From Nitrospira sp. (GTDB lineage Bacteria > Nitrospirota > Nitrospiria > Nitrospirales > Nitrospiraceae): a stretch of 64,000 nt of DNA. The stretch covers positions 62,001 through 126,000 of the forward strand of contig JAJFBJ010000001.1 in the NCBI GenBank assembly GCA_020697375.1, given 5' to 3'. Position numbers and translations under genes: made by a program. Within the stretch, counting starts at the first letter, position 1, and each line of letters opens with the position of its first letter. The notes below the pieces were generated by a model. The model saw nothing but the letters and a program-made list of their open reading frames with translations, did not search any database and was not told the origin of the DNA. This document shows positions 45,569-53,727 of the stretch, one piece after another.

Positions 45569-45596
45569 CGCAGCGAGGTGATGAAGCCTCGCTGCG
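45569..45596. terminator. Hairpin between convergent genes
   Basis: CGCAGCGAGG (45569-45578) and its exact complement CCTCGCTGCG (45587-45596) flank an 8-nt loop. The hairpin sits between the DUF3047 operon and a convergent gene. No T-run follows, so it may act as a hairpin end or bidirectional terminator of moderate strength. Confidence 0.5.
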
Positions 45597-45604
45597 ACAG
45601 CTCC

Positions 45605-46012
45605 TTATTGAACTGAGTTGGCAAACCCTCCCTGCGTGATTTCCGCCCGGATGCTGTCCCCCACCTTTTTATTGCCTCGCAGCTGTTTGGTACTCCGTCC
45701 GACATGCACCTTCATCTGATTACCATCAAAGTCTTCAACGGTATAGACGTCCCCCTGGATGCTCTTGACGGTGCCGCCGACCGTCTTCCAGGCTATCCCG
45801 GGCTTGCTGTCATGCTGACCCGGCTTTGGGGCCGGTGGCGACTCGGGGACAGATCCCAACAGCGCGGATGCCGCTGCCGCCGATGTAGTCGGCGCATGCT
45901 TCGACTGCTTGCCGGGTTTCTCTTTCCCCGATGCCGGGGCGACGAGCAAGGTGGCGGCGGCGAAGGTTACCGCGAAAATTGTGAGCATGGAGCGCTGGAT
46001 GGGCATATTCAT
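45605..46012 (-). CDS. Exported protein with small C-terminal beta domain
   Basis: 135-aa protein with a signal peptide (MLTIFAVTFAAATLLVAPASG), a Pro/Ala/Lys-rich linker, and a C-terminal beta domain (about 75-135: VGGTVKSIQGDVYTVEDFDG, KVHVGRSTKQLRG). The latter resembles small OB-like periplasmic domains. AAGGAGG sets the ATG at 46012. Function unknown. Confidence 0.7.
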   Translation of the reverse strand: MNMPIQRSMLTIFAVTFAAATLLVAPASGKEKPGKQSKHAPTTSAAAASALLGSVPESPPAPKPGQHDSKPGIAWKTVGGTVKSIQGDVYTVEDFDGNQMKVHVGRSTKQLRGNKKVGDSIRAEITQGGFANSVQ

Positions 46013-46548
46013 AGCAATCCTCCTTGCGGTAGGTACAGCTGAATGTCGGTGAATCATTCAGCAAGCCGTATGCCGGGAAATAAGGAATTCAAAGTGCACG
46101 ATTGCAAGGATTTGTGCCGATTACGGTACATTGTGGCCCGGCCGGTACAGATGGCGCCGGAGAAAAATGGCAAGTCTTGTTCAAATATGCCCATCACATA
46201 GACTGCGGACCTTACCTACGAAGCCGGACTCCCGCGCAGGCCCAACTTCTTCCGATGGCGTCCCCGATTCAGCCGTATCTGGTCGATGTCCTGCAAGGCT
46301 TTTTCTGGCAGGGATTGCTCCTGAGCGCACCCAAGATTCTCCCTTCTTCCCGTGATCACGGATGCCAGGAAGTAATCTCAGAATCGGAGCGGACGTAGTT
46401 CATCCGCTTGCTGCTCGTCGGCCTCCATGGGGATCACGGCTGCTCTGCCTCCCGCGCGTTTTATTTAAGATATACGCTGAGATGGTTGTCCCGGTAATGT
46501 GCATCAGGACCCTCTGAATCGCTCTTGTGATACTGCTAGAATGTCGGG
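46013..46548. other. 536-nt intergenic region
   Basis: No convincing gene. One plus-strand frame (46102-46398) has a stretch that reads like protein (YLVDVLQGFFWQGLLLSAPK), but it has no ribosome-binding site and no recognised family, so it is left out. The right end holds the promoter of the poly(A) polymerase-like gene. This could hide an RNA gene or a decayed gene. Confidence 0.4.
46534..46542 (+). promoter_or_regulatory. Extended -10 of the DHH-CBS-polymerase gene (leaderless)
   Basis: TGC (46534-46536) followed by TAGAAT (46537-46542); the ATG at 46549 is 6 nt downstream. The -35 is poor, as is usual for TGn promoters. Confidence 0.45.
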
Positions 46549-49215
46549 ATGGATCTTATCACGACCCATCTGAATGCAGACTTTGACGGACTGGCTTCGA
46601 TGGTCGCTGCCCGTAAGCTTTATCCCGGCGCGGCACTCGTCTTTCCAGGCGGGGCGCAGGAGGCCGTGCGGAACTTTCTTGCCTCACATGATCTGGGCAT
46701 CCGCCGGATCAAGGATGTCTCGCTGGATAAAGTGCGGCGGTTGATTCTGGTAGACGTGCAAGAACCAGAGCGATTGGGCCCGTTGAGTAACCTCGGCTCG
46801 CGTCCCGATGTCGATGTGCATATCTTCGATCACCATGGGACCGACGAAGAGGCCGGCCCGCAGCAGCCTTCCCCCTGGGCCCGGGTGGTGCACAGGCAGG
46901 TGCAACCGGTCGGCGCCACGGTCACGCTTCTCATCGAGCGGCTGCAAGACAAGCAGGCGGTGATCACCTCTGCCGAAGCCACGATCCTGGCGCTCGGTTT
47001 ATATGAAGAAACAGGATCGTTTCTGTTTCCATCGACGACCCCGCGCGATCTGGAGGCCGCGGCTTTCGTGCTCCATGCGGGCGCCGATTTGAATCTCGTC
47101 GGCGAAACCCTGCGGCATCCGTTGGATCCCGGTCTGATCGCCCTGTTGAACGACCTGTTGCAATCCGGGGAAGTCTATTACCTGGAGGGTCGCAAGATCC
47201 TCGTGGCGACGAGCACCTATGATCGCTATCGGGGTGACCTCGCCGAAGCGGCTCAGCGGTTGGCGGAATTGCAAGGACTCGATGCCGTCATCGTCGCCAT
47301 TTCGCTCCAGGATAAGGTCCAGATCATCGGGCGGAGCCGAAGGCCTGAGATCGACGTGGCTTGGATCGCTCGCGAGTTCGGCGGCGGGGGGCATGCCGTG
47401 GCGGCAGCGGCGAACGTAAAGGGACGGACCTTGATCGAGGTCCGGGAGCAACTGAAAGCTCTTCTCACCCAGAGATACCGCCCCACGCTGCTCGCCCGGG
47501 ATATCATGACCAGGCCGGTGAAATCGATCGCCGCCGATGCAACGCTGATTGATGCGGAGCGGACGATGACGAATTACGGTGTGAACGTCTTGCCCGTATC
47601 CGATAGCAAGCAGCGGTATGTCGGGACCATTTCACGGGAGATCGTTCAGAAATCGCTGTTTCATCGCTTGGGTAGTCAGCTAGTCGGTGATCTCGCCTGT
47701 ACGGACCAGTACAGTGCGCAGCCGGACACGCCCTTTCATGAGATCGAAACCAGAATGATCGAATTGAATCAGCGTTTTGTTCCGGTTCTGTCCGTTTCAA
47801 AAGCGGTGGGGGTGATCACCCGCACCGATTTACTCCGTGCGCTGCACGACGATGTGCTTGCAGCCGCCCACGGCAAACCGAAATCATTGATGGGGCTGGA
47901 GTCCATGGATGAAGGGCGGCGGCGGGATGTCGGCGGCATGCTGCGCGACCGGCTGCCGCCCACTTTGCTGCATCTGTTGCGGACGGCAGGCGAGTCGGCG
48001 GAGCGGGGCGGCTATTCGGCCTATGTCGTCGGAGGTTTCGTCCGTGACCTGTTGCTCGGTATCGATAATCTCGACGTCGACTTGGTGGTGGAAGGCGACG
48101 GGATTGCGTTTGCGCGGGCCTTGGCCAAAGACACAGAAAGTCGCGTCAAGACGCATGAGCGTTTCGGAACGGCGGTAATTCTCTTTCCCGATGGCTTCAA
48201 GCTCGATGTGGCGACGGCCCGCACGGAATACTACGAGTATCCGACCGCCCTCCCGACGGTCGAACAGAGCTCCATCAAGAAGGATCTGTACCGGCGTGAT
48301 TTCACGATCAACACGCTGGCGGTCCGGCTCAACCCCCGCCCGTTCGGCCAATTGATCGACTTTTACGGAGGTCAGCGCGATCTCAAGGAAGGCATCATAC
48401 GGGTGCTCCATAGTTTAAGTTTCGTGGAGGATCCGACCAGAGTGTTCCGCGCGATTCGCTTCGAGCTGCGGTTCGATTTCTGTCTGAGCAAAGAGACGCT
48501 GGCACTCATCAAAGGCGCGGTGAAGATGGACTTGTTCAATCGTCTTTCCGGGCAGCGTTTATTGGATGAGCTCCGATGCTTGTTTTCCGAGCGCAGGCCT
48601 CGTGATGCCGTTCGCAGGCTGTCGGACCTTCGTCTGCTGCGCTTCATCCATCCGAAGCTCGCCTGGTCCGGCCGCCTGGACCGTCGCTTGATCGAACTGG
48701 AAGAGGCGCTGAACTGGTACAGGTTTTCCTGTCCCGGCCGGACGATCAACCGGTGGCTGGTTGTTGCGATGGCGCTCGCCGAAGTCCTGCCCGGTCAAGC
48801 GGTCCACGAGCTGCTTAAGCGGTTCCCCGTTACGGAAGAGGAACGCAGCGCCATCACGAAGACCCGCTTCCTTTTACAACGGGTCTCACGGCAATTGAGC
48901 CGCCGCGCGTCTCTCAGGCCGTCGGAAACGGCTCGATTGTTGACCGGTCTGACGGACGAGACGATCGTTTTTTTAATGGCGAAGAGCGTATCGGAACCGG
49001 CAAAGCAGCGGATCTCGATGTATCTTTCCCTCTATCGGGATATCAAACCCTCCTTGACCGGCAAGGATCTGAAGGCATTGGGACAGATTCCAGGGCCGCG
49101 ATATCGCGAGATCCTGAGTCGTTTGACGAATGCGCGTTTGGACGGAGAGGTCAATGACGAAAGAGAGGAGCGAGAACTGGTCAAGCGGTTGCTCGAGGAG
49201 AACCGCGCGGGCTAA
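46549..49215 (+). CDS. DHH phosphoesterase-CBS-tRNA nucleotidyltransferase/poly(A) polymerase fusion
   Basis: 888-aa multi-domain protein. Residues 1-300 are a DHH/DHHA1 phosphoesterase (HLNADFDGLAS, IFDHHGTDEE, EFGGGGHAVAAA). Two CBS domains follow (about 315-440, DIMTRPVKSIAADATLID). The rest (from about 470) is a class II nucleotidyltransferase (YVVGGFVRDLLLG, LDVDLVVEGDG, RRDFTINTLAV). Similar fusions in Deltaproteobacteria act in tRNA CCA/A-addition or poly(A) tailing. The ATG lies 6 nt after a TGC-TAGAAT box. The 3' end overlaps a convergent gene by 4 nt. Confidence 0.93.
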   Translation: MDLITTHLNADFDGLASMVAARKLYPGAALVFPGGAQEAVRNFLASHDLGIRRIKDVSLDKVRRLILVDVQEPERLGPLSNLGSRPDVDVHIFDHHGTDEEAGPQQPSPWARVVHRQVQPVGATVTLLIERLQDKQAVITSAEATILALGLYEETGSFLFPSTTPRDLEAAAFVLHAGADLNLVGETLRHPLDPGLIALLNDLLQSGEVYYLEGRKILVATSTYDRYRGDLAEAAQRLAELQGLDAVIVAISLQDKVQIIGRSRRPEIDVAWIAREFGGGGHAVAAAANVKGRTLIEVREQLKALLTQRYRPTLLARDIMTRPVKSIAADATLIDAERTMTNYGVNVLPVSDSKQRYVGTISREIVQKSLFHRLGSQLVGDLACTDQYSAQPDTPFHEIETRMIELNQRFVPVLSVSKAVGVITRTDLLRALHDDVLAAAHGKPKSLMGLESMDEGRRRDVGGMLRDRLPPTLLHLLRTAGESAERGGYSAYVVGGFVRDLLLGIDNLDVDLVVEGDGIAFARALAKDTESRVKTHERFGTAVILFPDGFKLDVATARTEYYEYPTALPTVEQSSIKKDLYRRDFTINTLAVRLNPRPFGQLIDFYGGQRDLKEGIIRVLHSLSFVEDPTRVFRAIRFELRFDFCLSKETLALIKGAVKMDLFNRLSGQRLLDELRCLFSERRPRDAVRRLSDLRLLRFIHPKLAWSGRLDRRLIELEEALNWYRFSCPGRTINRWLVVAMALAEVLPGQAVHELLKRFPVTEEERSAITKTRFLLQRVSRQLSRRASLRPSETARLLTGLTDETIVFLMAKSVSEPAKQRISMYLSLYRDIKPSLTGKDLKALGQIPGPRYREILSRLTNARLDGEVNDEREERELVKRLLEENRAG

Positions 49216-49814
49216 AGAATTCGCTTGTCGGTCTCAAGCTTGCCGAACAAATCGTTCAGTGCCGCCTGGACGGATTTGTTGATCGGAGTGTCATCATCTT
49301 CTCCGGAGCCTCTGGAGACGTCCCCGAAGGCCTTCCCAAAACCGGCATAAGTCGCCAGAGTCCTTCCATTCTGAGGGTCCTTCAGTAGCGCGTCGGCTTT
49401 CGCGACGTACGTATGATTGAATTTGAATTCGAGACCGGGATCGATGAATACAAAGATCCGTACCGCCACAATCACATCCGCCAGCTCGTCGGCCACGACT
49501 TTGCGAAAGGTCCGGCGGGCGGTCACATAGTCGACCACCGACTTGTCCCATTTCCGGCCTGATATGGCGGGGGTGGAGTCGGCCTCCGTGACGGTATCGT
49601 GTAGATCAGGATCCGTCCTGAGAGTCGCTCCTGGTTCCACCGTATAGGCGGCAATGTCCGTCAATCGTATCTGCGCAGTATAGGGGAGGGATGATTTAGT
49701 CGGCACAACAAGTGCCGGACGAAAGGTCGATGTGGTGCAACCGACTGCGAGCGTAACGATCACGATCCCCATGAAGATGGCAAGCTGACGATGGAGCCGA
49801 CAGCCATGTGTCAT
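49212..49814 (-). CDS. Lipoprotein, unknown function
   Basis: 200-aa protein with a signal helix and lipobox (VTLAVGC). The mature region is mixed alpha/beta (IRLTDIAAYTVEPGATL, KVVADELADVIVAVRIFVFID) and ends in a helix (INKSVQAALNDLFGKLETD). The ATG at 49814 gives the best signal peptide. I do not recognise a family. Confidence 0.7.
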   Translation of the reverse strand: MTHGCRLHRQLAIFMGIVIVTLAVGCTTSTFRPALVVPTKSSLPYTAQIRLTDIAAYTVEPGATLRTDPDLHDTVTEADSTPAISGRKWDKSVVDYVTARRTFRKVVADELADVIVAVRIFVFIDPGLEFKFNHTYVAKADALLKDPQNGRTLATYAGFGKAFGDVSRGSGEDDDTPINKSVQAALNDLFGKLETDKRIL

Positions 49815-49997
49815 GTAATCAATCCGTCTACGAGGCCGTTCCATCCTTGGTTTCAGGGTACTACCCGTAGGATAGGGACTGCAAGCGTCTCACGGACTGT
49901 CCGTGCCTATGGCCTCCCCAGTCATCGGTCGCTGAGGAAATGGCATGACGCCGAACGGGTGCGGGAGAAACGTGGTAGCGAAGGGATTGGGCGAAAT

Positions 49998-50041
49998 GGA
50001 ATGTCAATGCACCCACGCGATGAGGGGTGCATTGACATTCC
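49998..50041. repeat. Perfect 17-bp inverted repeat
   Basis: GGAATGTCAATGCACCC (49998-50014) and its exact complement (50025-50041) flank a 10-nt loop. It lies 28 nt past the stop of the small minus-strand gene at 50069-50263. On the minus strand it is followed by ATTTCG, so it may be a 3' hairpin or terminator of that gene. The rest of the gap from 49815 to 50068 shows no gene. Confidence 0.85.
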
Positions 50042-50068
50042 CCGACGGAGCAATCGTGAGCCAGGAAA

Positions 50069-50263
50069 CTAAGCCAGCGGTTCAACCGGCTCGAGTTCGT
50101 CGGTTACATCGACCCGGGCATCTTTCCCGATCGCGGTAAGGATGCCGTCATAAACGATGCGGGCCGCGTCCGACCATTTCGGATTGAATGGGCGACCGGT
50201 AAAGGCGGCTTCCGCCGCCTTTTTTTCATCGTGCGTGATTTGCCGAGCAGCAATGCTGTCCAT
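50069..50263 (-). CDS. Small protein of unknown function, leaderless
   Basis: 64-aa soluble protein: helix-forming N-terminus (HDEKKAAEAAFTGRPFNPKW), SDAARIVYDGILTAIGK, and an acidic end. No family recognised. A strong promoter (50271-50298) places the transcription start at the ATG (50263), which supports this start and the reality of the gene. The AAAGGCGGC hairpin at 50201-50226 lies within the coding sequence. Its stop is followed by the perfect 17-bp inverted repeat. Confidence 0.72.
   Translation of the reverse strand: MDSIAARQITHDEKKAAEAAFTGRPFNPKWSDAARIVYDGILTAIGKDARVDVTDELEPVEPLA
50201..50226 (+). terminator. Intrinsic-terminator-like hairpin on the plus strand
   Basis: AAAGGCGGC (50201-50209), loop TTCC, GCCGCCTTT (50214-50222), then T to 50226. 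A perfect 9-bp stem with a T-tract, pointing right. No plus-strand gene precedes it closely, and it lies inside the minus-strand small gene, where it also encodes KAAEAA. Confidence 0.5.
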
Positions 50264-50270
50264 ACGGATA

Positions 50271-50298
50271 ATAATAGATCGCTTCGGCGCATTGTCAA
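50271..50298 (-). promoter_or_regulatory. Promoter of the 64-aa gene (leaderless)
   Basis: On the minus strand: TTGACA (50293-50298), 16-nt spacer, TATTAT (50271-50276). The ATG at 50263 is 7 nt past the -10. Confidence 0.65.
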
Positions 50299-50328
50299 GG
50301 ACTCAACGGAATGGCAAGCGCTCACCTG

Positions 50329-51315
50329 TTAGAGACAGGTCCTGAAATGCGAAGCATGGCGGGACGGCAGCAGCCGGTTCAGTTCGGCATGCGCCGATCG
50401 GAAGAGTTCGGAAGCTTCATTCGGATTGATGACGATGAACGACAGCCTGTCTCCCGGCGACAGTTGAGCGGCTACCGAACGGTCGGCTGCGATCATGGTC
50501 GCGGGCTTCGCATAGCCGCCGGTCGTATGGCAGTCGGCCATGAGCAGGATCGGCTGCCGATCAGAGGTGATCTGAATGGCTCCGCAGACCACGGCATCGG
50601 AGACGATATCGGATGATATGCGTGGCGGAATGTCCGGTCCGTTCAAGCGATAACCCATCCGGTCGGATTCAGAAGTCACCCGGTAGGGACTGCGTACGAG
50701 CCGATCCAGCGCATCCTCCGTGAAATGATCGACTTGCGGCCCCGGCACGACACGCACAGCCGCTGAGGCGAAGTATTGAGGGCGTGCGGTCTGCGGAAGC
50801 TCGCGGCCTACGTATTGGGCTCCCTCTCCGTGCGTCGGTCCCACGGGGAGTTGATCCCATTTCTTCAGTGCGCGGCCTGCGAGGCCTCCCAGCCCGCTGC
50901 GAACATGTGTCGACCGGCTTCCGAGGGTCGGCGGGGCATCGATTCCACCGGCTACGGCGACATAGGCCCTGGCACCCTGTCGTCGCGCACCGAATCCCAG
51001 GCTCTTTCCTGGTTGCATGGCGACCACCGTCCACATGGGCACCACAAGCCCGTTACTGGTGGGCGAAAGATCCGCGCCGGTGATAACGAGGGACAGCGCC
51101 TGCTCGAACAGGAGTTCCGGCCCTTGAATGGTGATTTCCAATCCGGCGGCCTGGTCGGGATTGCCGAGCAAACGATTTCCGACCACGAGAGCCCAGCGAT
51201 CCATTGCCCCGCTCACCGACAGGCCGAACCGCTGGTAACCGTAGCGGCCTAGATCCTGGATGGTAGTGAAGAGACCGGGACGCAACACGTGGATCATCGG
51301 CCGATCAGAGGGCAT
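50329..51315 (-). CDS. pxpC: 5-oxoprolinase subunit PxpC (biotin-dependent carboxyltransferase-like)
   Basis: 328-aa KipA/PxpC: IQDLGRYGYQRFGLSVSGAMD, LEITIQGPEL, ITGADLSP, SDRMGYRLNGP and DCHTTGGYAKPATM. It is the larger partner of PxpB for ATP-dependent cleavage of 5-oxoproline to glutamate. The ATG at 51315 overlaps pxpA by 11 nt; an ATG at 51297 is also possible. Order pxpB-pxpA-pxpC. Confidence 0.93.
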   Translation of the reverse strand: MPSDRPMIHVLRPGLFTTIQDLGRYGYQRFGLSVSGAMDRWALVVGNRLLGNPDQAAGLEITIQGPELLFEQALSLVITGADLSPTSNGLVVPMWTVVAMQPGKSLGFGARRQGARAYVAVAGGIDAPPTLGSRSTHVRSGLGGLAGRALKKWDQLPVGPTHGEGAQYVGRELPQTARPQYFASAAVRVVPGPQVDHFTEDALDRLVRSPYRVTSESDRMGYRLNGPDIPPRISSDIVSDAVVCGAIQITSDRQPILLMADCHTTGGYAKPATMIAADRSVAAQLSPGDRLSFIVINPNEASELFRSAHAELNRLLPSRHASHFRTCL

Positions 51316-52081
51316 GGTCGAACCGTTGAACCGAAATGTCTCCATCGTCGAACATCTTTCGCAGGGCATGGGCCAGTCGCACTGCGCTGGGAGTGTCGCT
51401 ATGGAGGCAGAGCGTATCGATGTAGAAGTGAAGCAATGAGCCGTCGACGGCCGGGATCGTGCCCTCGTGGATCAGCGAGTATGCGCGGGACACGACCGTC
51501 GATTCATCGTGGATGACGGAGTCTTCCAGATCGCGCGGTACCAGACGGCCGTCGGGATGATAGGCACGATCGGCGAACCCCTCGGAGACCACCCTAAGGC
51601 CCCATGCCTCACCTGCGCTGAGGAGCTCGGATCCGGCCAATCCAATCAGAATCAGGTTCCGGTCAAGGCGCGCCACTCCCGCGGCGATGGCATCGGCGAG
51701 TGCAGGATCGCGAGCGGCCATGTTGTAGAGCGCCCCGTGGGGCTTGATGTGAGAAAGCCGGGCGCCTTCCGCCTGACAGATGGCCATCAACTCCCCCGCT
51801 TGCGTCGAGATTAACTCTTGCACCAACGCCTGTGACAATGGCTGCTCACGACGGCCACTCGCCTTCCGATCGGGCAGCCCGGGATGCGCGCCGATCGCAA
51901 GATCATGCTGCTGAGCCAGGTGCACCGTTCGCCGCATCAGCGCGGCATCGCCTGCATGGGCGCCGCAGGCGATGTTCACCGAGGTGACATAGGCCATGAG
52001 ACGGGCTTCCACATCCAGTTGTTCCAGCGTGGAGCCTTCTCCAAGATCGCAATTGAGGTCGATGGAACGCCGCTTGGTCAT
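51305..52081 (-). CDS. pxpA: 5-oxoprolinase subunit PxpA (LamB/YcsF family)
   Basis: 258-aa PxpA. DLNCDLGEG starts the protein, NIACGAHAGD, GAHPGLPDR and KPHGALYN follow, and AFADRAYHPDG-like EGFADRAYHPDGRLVPR is near 180. With PxpB/C it opens 5-oxoproline. ATG overlaps the pxpB stop by 4 nt. Confidence 0.95.
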   Translation of the reverse strand: MTKRRSIDLNCDLGEGSTLEQLDVEARLMAYVTSVNIACGAHAGDAALMRRTVHLAQQHDLAIGAHPGLPDRKASGRREQPLSQALVQELISTQAGELMAICQAEGARLSHIKPHGALYNMAARDPALADAIAAGVARLDRNLILIGLAGSELLSAGEAWGLRVVSEGFADRAYHPDGRLVPRDLEDSVIHDESTVVSRAYSLIHEGTIPAVDGSLLHFYIDTLCLHSDTPSAVRLAHALRKMFDDGDISVQRFDHAL

Positions 52082-52770
52082 GGTGAGTCCGCCGACAGAT
52101 CGAGGAATTCTTTCTCATCGATCGGGACAAATTGGACTTGATCTCCGGGAGCGAAAAGAAATGGTTTGGGGCGGGTGATCGCGAACAGGCGGACGGGCGT
52201 GCGGCCGATGATGCGCCAGCCTCCTGGGCTGGCCTGCGGGTAGATGCCGGTTTGGGCGCCTGCGATTCCCACCGAACCATCTCGTACCAGCTTGCGCGGC
52301 GTCGATAAACGCGGGGTGGCGATGCGATCCGGAACTGTGCCGAGATAAGGAAAGCCGGGGCTGAATCCCAACATGTAGACGCGATAGATGACGGACGAAT
52401 GTATCGCGATGACGTCCGCGGAAGCGAGCCTGGCCCGATCGGCGACGTCGATCAAATCCGGTCCCGTCTCGCCTCCATAGAAGACGGGAATTCTATGGGT
52501 TGAGGGCAGGTGGGGCGGTTCTGGTATCGTTTCTGTCAGCAACGCATGGACTCGCTCGATCAGACTCACCCTATCGGCCAGTAAGGGGTTGAAATAGATG
52601 GTGGCGGAACGGTAGGTCGGCACCACTTCCATGACGCCTGGAATCGTGGCCCGTTCCACCGCTGCGGCAAAGGACAGTCCCAGCTCGTTGGTGCGAAGAT
52701 CGATGGACTCGCCGAATTCGACGGTCAATCCTTGTTCACCGAGCGGTAAGATACGTGGAATGGCGTTCAA
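52078..52770 (-). CDS. pxpB: 5-oxoprolinase subunit PxpB (KipI family)
   Basis: 230-aa PxpB: ILPLGEQGLTVEFGESID at the start, VYMLGFSPGFPYLGTVP in the middle and GGWRIIGRTPVRLF near the end. First gene of pxpB-pxpA-pxpC, all with overlapping ends, so expression is coupled. The operon lets the cell recycle pyroglutamate formed from glutamine or glutathione. Confidence 0.94.
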   Translation of the reverse strand: MNAIPRILPLGEQGLTVEFGESIDLRTNELGLSFAAAVERATIPGVMEVVPTYRSATIYFNPLLADRVSLIERVHALLTETIPEPPHLPSTHRIPVFYGGETGPDLIDVADRARLASADVIAIHSSVIYRVYMLGFSPGFPYLGTVPDRIATPRLSTPRKLVRDGSVGIAGAQTGIYPQASPGGWRIIGRTPVRLFAITRPKPFLFAPGDQVQFVPIDEKEFLDLSADSP

Positions 52771-52803
52771 GGTTTCTTCCCTGCGGTTCCTCGGTCGAGT
52801 CGC

Positions 52804-52977
52804 CTATGTTATTCGGATAGCCCTGCCCGAAATGCGAACGGCGCCATAAAGCCAACGCGGAGCCGACCCGGGTACGCCGGCCCAGGGCGATCTGAACCGC
52901 TCGGCAAGGTGCAGGACAATGGCGGGCGCAGACCACGGGATTCTCGATTGCGCCTGAATAACCGCCTGCTTTTTCAT
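52804..52977 (-). CDS. Candidate small protein upstream of pxpB
   Basis: 57-aa open frame from ATG 52977, with AGGG close upstream, ending 33 nt before pxpB. Sequence is basic and Trp-containing (WSAPAIVLHLAERFRSPW). No family recognised. It occupies part of the otherwise empty 306-nt gap (52771-53076) and may be chance. Confidence 0.25.
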   Translation of the reverse strand: MKKQAVIQAQSRIPWSAPAIVLHLAERFRSPWAGVPGSAPRWLYGAVRISGRAIRIT

Positions 52978-53057
52978 ATCCCTGCCAACCCGGTCGGCGC
53001 CGCGCAAGGCTACGGCGGAGAATGGACGCTGTCAAGGTGAACGTGACCAGGCGAGCA

Positions 53058-53066
53058 TGTTATAGT
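53058..53066 (+). promoter_or_regulatory. Extended -10 of the J-domain gene
   Basis: TGT (53058-53060) followed by TATAGT (53061-53066). The ATG at 53077 is 10 nt downstream, leaving room for at most a few leader bases. Confidence 0.45.
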
Positions 53067-53076
53067 TTGCCCTAGC

Positions 53077-53715
53077 ATGCCTCGGATGGATTATTATCAG
53101 GTCCTCGGTGTCTCGCGCGGTGTCTCCGACGAGGACATTAAAAAAGCCTACCGGAAGCTCGTCTTTCAGCATCACCCCGACCGCAATCCGAACAACAACA
53201 AAGCCGAAGACAAAATCCGCGAGATCAATTCCGCCTACGAAATTTTGGGAGATCCCGAGAGCCGGCGGACCTATGATCGGTTGCATTGGGGCGAAGAGAC
53301 CCGGAACGAGACCGTCGATCCGTCCTTCATCCTCGATGAAATGGAAAAGAAGCTCTTCGACGAAGGGCGCAAGGAAGTGTTCGCCGTCCTCATGACGATG
53401 TTGCCACGGGTGAAGGCCGAACTCGCCATTATTCGTGAACGCACGGTGGCACAGCAGGGCTATGATTCCTTCAAGGAACCGATCCTGGAGGCGCGCGGAA
53501 CGGAGGTGATGGAGGAATTCGTCACGCTCGAGATGGAAAAGCGGAAACAGCGGCTGCTCGAAGTGGCGATTCAAATGATGCTGTCGCAAGCGGTCGTGGG
53601 GCGGGGTGACGAGGGCGGCATCCGCGCGCTGCGCGGCAAGCTGGAGGAGATGTTCCACAAGGGAAGGATCAAGGGCTTTACGACGGCGCTGGAATTGCTC
53701 TATGAGCGGCGATAA
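53077..53715 (+). CDS. J-domain (DnaJ-like) protein
   Basis: 212-aa protein with an N-terminal J domain (residues 4-70: [23 protein letters not shown] in [11 protein letters not shown]) and a helical C-terminal part without G/F, zinc-finger or peptide-binding domains. It should stimulate a DnaK ATPase; the client is unknown. Convergent with the amidohydrolase gene, 12 nt apart. Confidence 0.86.
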   Translation: MPRMDYYQVLGVSRGVSDEDIKKAYRKLVFQHHPDRNPNNNKAEDKIREINSAYEILGDPESRRTYDRLHWGEETRNETVDPSFILDEMEKKLFDEGRKEVFAVLMTMLPRVKAELAIIRERTVAQQGYDSFKEPILEARGTEVMEEFVTLEMEKRKQRLLEVAIQMMLSQAVVGRGDEGGIRALRGKLEEMFHKGRIKGFTTALELLYERR

Positions 53716-53727
53716 TGTGATTGCCCG

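Noticed and set aside
46102..46398. 98-aa plus-strand open frame
   Set aside because: No ribosome-binding site and no family; one protein-like stretch alone is not enough to call a gene.
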